A stretch of DNA of 64,000 bases from JBCBSZ01 sp039185015 (GTDB lineage Bacteria > Actinomycetota > Acidimicrobiia > Acidimicrobiales > Poriferisodalaceae). The stretch lies in contig JBCDAU010000008.1 in the NCBI GenBank assembly GCA_039185015.1, forward strand, positions 92,151-156,150, in the 5' to 3' direction. Under the pieces are notes generated by a model, which was not told the origin of the DNA, did not search any database, and saw only the letters and a list, made by a program, of their open reading frames with translations. Numbering within the stretch: position 1 is the stretch's first letter; each line of letters begins with the position of its first letter. A program made the position numbers and the translations under genes. This document shows positions 58,843 to 64,000 of this stretch, one piece after another.

Positions 58843-59802
58843 ATGCAGCTCAACGTGCTCGGCGACAGCTTCGACGGACGTGTCCGGGCGAGCGCCTTCG
58901 CTCAGCTCCGTCGGTGGACCGACGACGGTCGGCTGCCGGCCACATGGCAGCAGCTGTTGAACGGTCTCGTCGTTGATGGTCAGCGCATCACACTGATCGG
59001 CCAGAAGGGCATCTGGAAGCCGGGGCCGCTCGCCCTCCCCATCTCCATCGCCACCTCACCGAAGGACCCGTACGGCGACCAGATCGACGAGCAGACCGGC
59101 ACGCTGCAGTACGCGTACGAGACCGGCAAGGGCGGCGAGTACCGCAACGACTGGCTCCGCCAGGTCAAGGACCTCGGCCTGCCGCTGATCTACCTCCGCG
59201 GCGTCCGGAAGGGCGAGTACAGCGCGATCTGGCCGGTCTGGATCGTCGCCGACGACCCAGCCGAGCGAACCTTCACGGTTGCCTTCGGCGACCCGCAGCT
59301 CCTCGATCCGGATCCCGACTCGATCGATCTCGGCGCTCGTCGGTACACCGCTCGACTCGCCAAGACCCGTCTCCACCAAGCCGACTTCCGGGCACGGGTC
59401 ATGACGGCGTACCGCAACAGCTGCACGGTCTGCTCGCTGCACCTCAAGAACTCGAACCAGCTGCTCGACGCGGCGCACATCATCCCGGACTCCGCTGGCG
59501 GAGAACCGGTGGTCACGAACGGCCTGTCGATGTGCAAGATCCACCACACCGCCTACGACAGTGGTGTGCTCGGCATCGACCCGGCGCTCGAAGTCCACAT
59601 CAACCCGGAGATCCTCGAACAGCGCGACGGACCGATGCTGCGCCATGGCCTCCAGGAACTCCACGGCCAACAGCTCGCCGTCGTGCCGCACAAGCCACTC
59701 GAACGTCCCGACCGGGCGGCCCTCGAGCTCCGCTACGACGAGTTCCGCACCAGTAGCGCTGGAGCCTGCCTGCTCCCCGCCCGTGACGCACCCCGTTCGT
59801 AG
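58843..59802 (+). CDS. HNH endonuclease
   Basis: 319 residues from ATG 58843, 1 bp after the previous stop. N-terminal ~180 residues (DSFDGRVRASAFAQL, GIWKPGPLALPISI, GLPLIYLRGVRKGEYSAIWPVWIV) form the binding domain common to this HNH group. Nuclease at the C-terminus: SCTVCSLHLKNSNQLLDAAHIIPDSAGG, VTNGLSMCKIHHTAYD, with the Cys pair and catalytic AHII and Asn/His. Resembles modification-dependent restriction HNH proteins; target unknown. Confidence 0.87.
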   Translation: MQLNVLGDSFDGRVRASAFAQLRRWTDDGRLPATWQQLLNGLVVDGQRITLIGQKGIWKPGPLALPISIATSPKDPYGDQIDEQTGTLQYAYETGKGGEYRNDWLRQVKDLGLPLIYLRGVRKGEYSAIWPVWIVADDPAERTFTVAFGDPQLLDPDPDSIDLGARRYTARLAKTRLHQADFRARVMTAYRNSCTVCSLHLKNSNQLLDAAHIIPDSAGGEPVVTNGLSMCKIHHTAYDSGVLGIDPALEVHINPEILEQRDGPMLRHGLQELHGQQLAVVPHKPLERPDRAALELRYDEFRTSSAGACLLPARDAPRS

Positions 59803-59805
59803 GAT
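59800..59805 (+). promoter_or_regulatory. -10 box for the Panacea-type gene
   Basis: TAGGAT ends 8 bases before ATG 59814. It overlaps the end of the HNH gene, so the toxin-antitoxin-like pair probably has its own leaderless promoter. Confidence 0.4.
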
Positions 59806-59813
59806 GAGTGTCG

Positions 59814-60365
59814 ATGGATGTTCGCTACGACGAGTCGAAGTTCTCGGAGCTGCTGCTGCACGTTGCCGATTGGCTCCGCTCGGATCGCGCTGGTGGAGCC
59901 ACCAAGCTCAACAAGGTCCTGTTCTTCGTCGAGTTCACTCACCTCCGTCGTCATCACTCCGTGATCTCGGGGTGTGAGTTCCAGAAGCTGCCGCACGGCC
60001 CGGCCCCTCGGCAGCTGCTCCCAGTGCGGCGCCGCCTGGTCGAGCAGGGCGAGGCTGAGCTCGTCGAGGAGGACTTTCTCGGTCGCCCGCAGCATCGACT
60101 GATGCCGAGTCGTGCTGCAGATCTCCGTGCCTTCACGTCCACCGACCTCGGCACGATCGACGACGTCCTGGCCGAGCTCGACGGCATGAGCGCCGGCCAG
60201 GTCAGTGAGCTCTCCCACCAGGAGCCCGGCTGGCAGCTCACCGAGCTCGGCGAGACGATCCCGTTCGCCACGGCGTTCCTCGACTTCCCGCAGGTGGAGA
60301 CACCAACGAGTCGCCAACTCGCGGTCGACGTCGCAACGCAGTACGGCCTCACTTCGCCCCGTTGA
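59814..60365 (+). CDS. Panacea-domain (SocA/DUF4065-like) antitoxin
   Basis: 183 residues from ATG 59814. KFSELLLHVADWLRSDRAGGATKLNKVLFFVEFTHLRRH, CEFQKLPHGPAPRQLLPVRRRLVEQGEAEL is the Panacea domain (KLNKLLYFxE; FxxxxxGPxP), known as a promiscuous antitoxin domain. A longer GTG start at 59808 would fall 3 bases from AGGA, so 59814 is preferred. The gene overlaps the next small gene by 4 bp (TTGA). Confidence 0.85.
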   Translation: MDVRYDESKFSELLLHVADWLRSDRAGGATKLNKVLFFVEFTHLRRHHSVISGCEFQKLPHGPAPRQLLPVRRRLVEQGEAELVEEDFLGRPQHRLMPSRAADLRAFTSTDLGTIDDVLAELDGMSAGQVSELSHQEPGWQLTELGETIPFATAFLDFPQVETPTSRQLAVDVATQYGLTSPR

Positions 60366-60682
60366 CCTACACGGTCCGGATCAGCGATGCGCTCGCCGAG
60401 ACCATCGCTCAGGAGTACGGGCCGGAACCGAGTGCACCAGGCCAACCCTCGGAGTGGGACTTCTGGTCAGGACCCTTGGCGGCTGCTCTCATCGGCTTCC
60501 GAGACTTCGACCGGCTCCTCCGCAGCGAGATCGCCGAGGTCCGGCAACTCCACCTCGTCGACCCCGTCTTCGGAGCCGTCGTCTTCGTCGGCGTGCTCGT
60601 GGCACCGAACACCGTCGAGATCGCCGGCTGCTCCGTCGACCCGGACTACTGGGACCTGATCAACGACGACCCGATCGCGTGA
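60362..60682 (+). CDS. small protein paired with the Panacea antitoxin, candidate toxin
   Basis: 106 residues beginning at TTG 60362, which overlaps the antitoxin TGA (TTGA). TYTVRISDALAETIAQEYGPEPS, FWSGPLAAALIGFRDFDRLLRSEIAEV, FGAVVFVGVLVAPNTVEIAGCSVDPDYWDLI. No toxin family recognised; not membrane-spanning, apart from one modest hydrophobic strand. Position and coupling match two-gene Panacea toxin-antitoxin modules, so a toxin role is inferred from context alone. Confidence 0.6.
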   Translation: MTYTVRISDALAETIAQEYGPEPSAPGQPSEWDFWSGPLAAALIGFRDFDRLLRSEIAEVRQLHLVDPVFGAVVFVGVLVAPNTVEIAGCSVDPDYWDLINDDPIA

Positions 60683-60733
60683 TCCGACATCCGCCGCCCC
60701 TGACGCGCCGTTGTCGCTCCAAAGCGGAACACC

Positions 60734-61177
60734 ATGCTCCAACACAGGCGCGACTGCCAGGAGAAACCCCAGGACCCGGTGGGCCTAACCGCACAGCTTT
60801 CGAACCCCCTTCCCAAGCTCCCGACCCCTCTGCGCCAGCGCCGTCAGGCAGCGAACCCACCGACTCGCCAGCGCCGGTTGAGCGGAGCCCAGGTCGATGA
60901 GCTCATCGAGCTTCGTCGCGAGGGCTGGCTCGTCAACGACATCGCCGCACACTTCGGCATTCATCGAGACTCGGTCCACCGCCACCTGAGCCGCAACGGT
61001 CTCGTCTCGGAGAGGGGCCCGCTCATCACGGGCGCCCGGCTGGACCACGTCGTCGAGCGCTACGCCGCTGGCGAGAGCTGCGCAACCATCGCAACAGATC
61101 TCGACGTCGACCCGTCCACGATCGCCAACACGCTGCGCCGCGCCGGCATCACCCTTCGCCGACGCAGCGGCCGCTGA
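60734..61177 (+). CDS. helix-turn-helix protein, recombinase-tail-like
   Basis: 147 residues as an open frame, start uncertain. Two HTH units: RLSGAQVDELIELRREGWLVNDIAAHFGIHRDSVHRHLSRNG and ARLDHVVERYAAGESCATIATDLDVDPSTIANTLRRAGI. This resembles the Hin/resolvase-type DNA-binding ends found on actinobacterial serine-recombinase remnants. The Pro-rich N-terminal ~45 residues may not be coding. Marks the right edge of the defence island. Confidence 0.6.
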   Translation: MLQHRRDCQEKPQDPVGLTAQLSNPLPKLPTPLRQRRQAANPPTRQRRLSGAQVDELIELRREGWLVNDIAAHFGIHRDSVHRHLSRNGLVSERGPLITGARLDHVVERYAAGESCATIATDLDVDPSTIANTLRRAGITLRRRSGR

Positions 61178-61236
61178 CGTCCACACCGCACATACTTGCG
61201 AATCCGCGGGCCGGTGCGTTCTGGAGCGAGCTGCGG

Positions 61237-62136
61237 TTATCGGGTGGTTGTGTCGAGTGAGAGGTGTTGTTGGATGAACTGGGCCTGAGAGGCGAGGGCT
61301 CGTTGGCACATGTCGTCGTCGATGAGCATCGGGTAGACGTGGATGCCGCCGGGTTCGATGTAGAAGTCCGTCGTGATGCCTGCTGCGTTGAGCTTGTCGT
61401 TGAAGATGGTGATGTCGGGCAGAAAGATCTCGTCGGTGCCGACTCGGATGTGGATGGGTGGGAGGTCGTCGAGGCGGGCTTCGGTTGGCGATAGTTCGGG
61501 GTTGTTGTAGTCCTCGCCTGGGGCGTAGAGGGTTTTGCCTCGTTCGAGGAGCTCGACGCTGATGGATGGGTCTTTGGGGTCCAGGGCGGGGATGTCAGGG
61601 TGGTCGAGGCGCATGTCGACGAACGGTGAGGCGAGCACGAGGCAGCCGGGGATGGGGCCGCCGTGGTCGAGGAGCCGTCGACAGCTGACGAGTGCGAGTC
61701 CTCCACCGGCGCTGTCACCAATCAGCACCCACGGCGTATCGGGCCGGAGGACGCCGCTGGCGCCGAGTTCGTTGAGGACGGCTTCGGCGTCGTCTGGTGC
61801 GGCCGGGTAGGGGGCTTCGCTGCCGAGGCGGTAGTCGATCATGGCCGCTGCGAGGCCGGTCCGGCTAGCGAGGTCGGCAAGCCAGTCCCACATCTGGGCG
61901 AAGGGACCGGAGGTATAGCCGCCTCCGTGGAGGTGGATGATGACACCGCGGGTCGCGTTGTGCTTGTCGAGCCACCCGACGTTACGACCGGCAACCGTCT
62001 CTTCGGCGAAGGTGTGGCTGCGGCGGATCTTGCGTGAGGGAGTCCAGGTGATCTGGTTGTCGAGAGACCAGACATACATCCCGACGGGGAGTCGCTGGAA
62101 GACGCCGAGGATCCGGCGGGCGGTGCTGACCTTCAT
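61237..62136 (-). CDS. alpha/beta hydrolase (HSL/Aes-type esterase)
   Basis: 299 residues from ATG 62136 (AAGGAG Shine-Dalgarno). HLHGGGYTSG is the HGGG oxyanion motif, IGDSAGGGLAL the serine nucleophile elbow (GDSAG), VGTDEIFLPD the acid and GGIHVYPML the His. Hormone-sensitive-lipase family carboxylesterase, cytoplasmic. 13 bp after the SDR stop on the same strand, so the two form an operon controlled by the divergent TetR. Confidence 0.92.
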   Translation of the reverse strand: MKVSTARRILGVFQRLPVGMYVWSLDNQITWTPSRKIRRSHTFAEETVAGRNVGWLDKHNATRGVIIHLHGGGYTSGPFAQMWDWLADLASRTGLAAAMIDYRLGSEAPYPAAPDDAEAVLNELGASGVLRPDTPWVLIGDSAGGGLALVSCRRLLDHGGPIPGCLVLASPFVDMRLDHPDIPALDPKDPSISVELLERGKTLYAPGEDYNNPELSPTEARLDDLPPIHIRVGTDEIFLPDITIFNDKLNAAGITTDFYIEPGGIHVYPMLIDDDMCQRALASQAQFIQQHLSLDTTTR

Positions 62137-62149
62137 CGTCGCTATCTCC

Positions 62150-62977
62150 TTAGGCGATGCTCTGGCCGGGAAGGATCCGGTCGATGAGCCGGTCACCAAA
62201 AATCCGATTGACGAGGATCGCCATCCGGGCGTCGGAGTTGGGCCGATACGCCCGCTTGGGCCGCCGGCTCCCGAAGGCTTTGACGACGACGCCTGCGATC
62301 GTCTCGGGTGATGCGCCGTTGTCGACACCCTCGCTCCAGTTCTTGCGGAAGTTCGCGATCTGGGTCTCGTAGGCGCTGGCTTCGGGATGTTCGGAGGCGA
62401 GGTCGAGATACGGAAGGCTGGCGTTGTCGATGTCAGTGTCGATGTAGCCGGGCTCGATCAACACCACGTTGATGCCGAACTCTTTGACCTCGAGGCGTAG
62501 ACCTTTGGCGTACCCCTGTTGGGCGTGTTTGGTCGCGGGGTACCAAACCATGCCCGGCATTGATACGTGCCCTGCCCCCGACGAGGTGATGGCGATGGTG
62601 CCCGAACACTGACGTCGCATGTGAGGGAGCACCGCGGCGACGGTTCGGCCCATGCCGATCACGTTGGTGTCGAACTGGCGGACGACGTCCTCAGTAGAGT
62701 GCAACTCGGCAGGCCCAAGCAGGCAGTACCCGGCGTTGGCGAACAACCCGTCGATCCTTCCCTGCTCACCCATGACCCGCTCCACCACCTGGTGCACCGA
62801 GTCGTCGTCGGTCACGTCCAGCTCCAACGGATGTGCGCCGGCCGTGGCCAGGTCAGCCATTCGGTCAACTCGGCGAGCTCCGGCGTACACGGTGTGCCCT
62901 CGTTCGACGAGGGCACGAGCTGACGCGTGCCCGATTCCGGACGACGCCCCAGCGATCAGGATCACCTTGCCTGACAT
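62150..62977 (-). CDS. SDR family oxidoreductase
   Basis: 275 residues. ILIAGASSGIGHASARAL cofactor loop, LFANAGY (NAG), AITSSGAGHVSMPGMVWYPATKHAQQGY with catalytic Ser and Tyr-x3-Lys. The C-terminal region (VVVKAFGSRRPKRAYRPNSDARM) is common in 17-beta-hydroxysteroid-type SDRs. First gene of the SDR-esterase operon; TetR operators overlap its promoter. Confidence 0.92.
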   Translation of the reverse strand: MSGKVILIAGASSGIGHASARALVERGHTVYAGARRVDRMADLATAGAHPLELDVTDDDSVHQVVERVMGEQGRIDGLFANAGYCLLGPAELHSTEDVVRQFDTNVIGMGRTVAAVLPHMRRQCSGTIAITSSGAGHVSMPGMVWYPATKHAQQGYAKGLRLEVKEFGINVVLIEPGYIDTDIDNASLPYLDLASEHPEASAYETQIANFRKNWSEGVDNGASPETIAGVVVKAFGSRRPKRAYRPNSDARMAILVNRIFGDRLIDRILPGQSIA

Positions 62978-62988
62978 CCACGTTCCTA

Positions 62989-63052
62989 ACTAACTCGTTG
63001 GTTGCTTGCGATCGTACGACCATCGTCTAGGGTTGTCAACCAACCGGTTAGT
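62989..63052. promoter_or_regulatory. inverted pair of TetR operators
   Basis: ACTAACTCGTTGGTTG (62989-63004) and, inverted, CAACCAACCGGTTAGT (63037-63052) match at 14 of 16 positions. Each contains an AACnnGTT core dyad. They lie at either end of the SDR/TetR divergent promoter, so both genes are probably repressed together. Confidence 0.7.
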
Positions 63053-63062
63053 CAGGAGCGTT

Positions 63063-63644
63063 GTGGCCCCCCGAGACGCAGAAGCAACCCGCAGGCGAAT
63101 CCTCGACGCTGCCCTCGCCGAGTTCGCCACCCACGGACTCGCCGGCGCCAGAGTCGACCGGATCGCCGTGACAGCCAAGGCCAACAAACAGCTGATCTAC
63201 GCCTACTACGGCAACAAAGATCAACTGTTCGACACTGTCGTCGAGCACGCTTTCCAACACGCCCACGACGCCGTTCCCTTCACCCCCGACGACCTGGTCA
63301 GCTACGCCGCCACCCTGTTCGACTACCTCGTCGAGCACCCCGACCACCTTCGAATCCACGAATGGCGACGCCTCGAACGACCGGGTGCGACCGAACTCGA
63401 ACGACAACTGTTCAACGAAAAAGTCGACGACCTCGCCGAGGTCCAACCCAACTACGGCAAGAACGGCCGATTCAGTCCCGCCGACGTCATGGTGATCGTT
63501 GTCGCGCTCGCAAGCGCCTGGGCGTTAGCGCCCGCCGCCCTCCGAGACCTCGCGACCCACGACCCCAAACAGCAAAGATCCCTCATCGCTGGATCGATAC
63601 ACGTCCTCACCCACTATCGACAAGACAGCGACACCGCTCGCTGA
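63063..63644 (+). CDS. TetR family transcriptional regulator
   Basis: 193 residues from GTG 63063 (AGGAG upstream). HTH: RRRILDAALAEFATHGLAGARVDRIAVTAKANKQLIYAYYGNKDQL. The longer frame from 63006 runs through the operators and is rejected. Controls the divergent SDR-esterase operon by position. The following 63645-63787 gap has only a weak hairpin (CACGG-6-CCGTG near 63702). Confidence 0.9.
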   Translation: MAPRDAEATRRRILDAALAEFATHGLAGARVDRIAVTAKANKQLIYAYYGNKDQLFDTVVEHAFQHAHDAVPFTPDDLVSYAATLFDYLVEHPDHLRIHEWRRLERPGATELERQLFNEKVDDLAEVQPNYGKNGRFSPADVMVIVVALASAWALAPAALRDLATHDPKQQRSLIAGSIHVLTHYRQDSDTAR

Positions 63645-63787
63645 CACGGCGAGAGCAACGACCCAAAGCCAGGCAGTATCGGCACCACGGAGCGCGCCGT
63701 GCCCACTTGTCCTTGCCGCTTCCGCGCCAGGAGCGCGCGACCCAGCTGCACCACAACCTTGACGAGCCGTCGAACATGTGTACGAAG

Positions 63788-63861
63788 TGGGCGTGGAGGG
63801 ACTCGAACCCCCGACCCTCTGCTTGTAAGGCAGATGCTCTGACCAGCTGAGCTACACGCCC
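63788..63861 (-). tRNA. tRNA-Val (anticodon UAC)
   Basis: Read on the minus strand: acceptor GGGCGTG pairs with CACGCCC, D-arm AGCTCAGCTGGTCAGAGC, anticodon stem TCTGC/GCAGA around loop CTTACAA (anticodon TAC), T-arm with GGTTCGAGTCC. The 74 nt include the discriminator A; CCA is not encoded. No integrase or att duplication is seen beside it. Confidence 0.95.
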
Positions 63862-63902
63862 CTCAGGAGGCCGTCAGGGTAGTCAGCCGCCGGCCGTGGG
63901 CC

Positions 63903-64000
63903 CTAGGAGATCGCAGCGATGTACTCGGACAGGATCTGGTCGATCCACTTGTCGATGCGCTCGTCGGTGAGATCGGACTGGCCGTCCTCGTCGAGGGCGA
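63903..64000 (-). CDS. 3' end of an NAD(P)H/FMN-reductase-like gene (partial)
   Basis: The minus strand ends ..ALDEDGQSDLTDERIDKW, IDQILSEYIAAIS, stop TAG at 63903-63905. The acidic LDEDG..LTDER..DxxL ending resembles the C-terminus of NAD(P)H-dependent FMN reductases, but only about 32 codons are present, so the family call is tentative. Confidence 0.5.
   Translation of the reverse strand, partial: ALDEDGQSDLTDERIDKWIDQILSEYIAAIS

Noticed and set aside
60205..60900. 231-codon frame overlapping the Panacea pair and the HTH gene
   Set aside because: Arg/Pro/Ser-rich shadow running across two well-supported genes in other frames.
63002..63850. 282-codon frame over the last TetR gene and tRNA
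   Set aside because: It is Arg/Pro-rich and runs into the antisense of tRNA-Val; the TetR frame is the coding one.
63788..63861. tRNA-Val as an integration site of the defence island
   Set aside because: No duplicated tRNA 3' end and no integrase gene nearby; the island ends 2.6 kb earlier.
1..64000. CRISPR array
   Set aside because: No series of identical 20-40 bp repeats with regular unique spacers was seen; the only tandem arrays are the 15-bp coding repeat and the degenerate 28-bp repeat.

Overview
The window is high-GC DNA of an actinomycete type, most likely Acidimicrobiia. Signs of this are a DUF222/HNH protein, two F420-dependent luciferase-fold oxidoreductases, an S8 protease with Trp-rich pentapeptide repeats, GYWLVAADGG-type propeller repeats, and many genes whose -10 box (TAnnnT) lies only 6-8 bases before the start codon, i.e. 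leaderless mRNAs. The taxonomic call is inference.

Layout. 0-12.6 kb holds mostly metabolic and stress genes: an HNH protein, an LLM oxidoreductase, short-chain dehydrogenases, pirin with a divergent MarR regulator, a redoxin/DsbD-alpha-like fusion with an in-frame UGA exactly at its first active-site cysteine and a bacterial SECIS-like hairpin 20 bases later (probable selenoprotein), YceI with MarR, a DEAD-box helicase/cold-shock fusion, a subtilase and a glutaminase. 12.6-17.1 kb is an inserted-looking pair of membrane proteins (TIR or TIR-like domain, one TM segment, beta-propeller) bounded by an imperfect 59-60 bp direct repeat made from the start of the adjacent dehydrogenase gene. 17.2-33 kb is catabolic: a molybdenum hydroxylase (XDH-like) operon with its TetR regulator, alpha/beta hydrolases including a haloalkane-dehalogenase-like enzyme, a cNMP-binding/thioredoxin-reductase-like fusion, a DUF6069-like/SDR fusion with MarR, a GMC oxidoreductase with TetR, an LLM oxidoreductase, a CobW GTPase and a Tat/lipoprotein agmatine-deiminase-like enzyme.

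33-40.7 kb looks like an undescribed signalling system. A Ser/Thr kinase has an extracellular oligopeptide-binding (SBP family 5-like) sensor. It overlaps a STAND ATPase with a C-terminal SARP-type DNA-binding/BTAD module, which apparently starts at a CTG codon. Downstream are three related secreted or membrane-anchored proteins, each preceded by the same triple direct repeat with fixed 11/13-bp spacing, a plausible binding site for the SARP protein.

40.7-46.6 kb has a membrane protein, a MazF-type toxin-antitoxin pair, an HxlR regulator with its operators and tautomerase-like genes, a secreted propeller protein and a Gfo/Idh oxidoreductase. 46.6-61.2 kb is a defence island: a caspase-like protein with a PD-(D/E)XK protein; a type I restriction-modification operon (HsdM, HsdS, GIY-YIG/DUF4357, HsdR fused to a Schlafen/AlbA_2 domain, NucS-like nuclease); further DUF7662-nuclease and HNH genes; a Panacea-type antitoxin with a small partner; and an HTH protein. 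The last 3 kb contain an esterase, an SDR, a TetR regulator, tRNA-Val(UAC) and the 3' end of a reductase-like gene.
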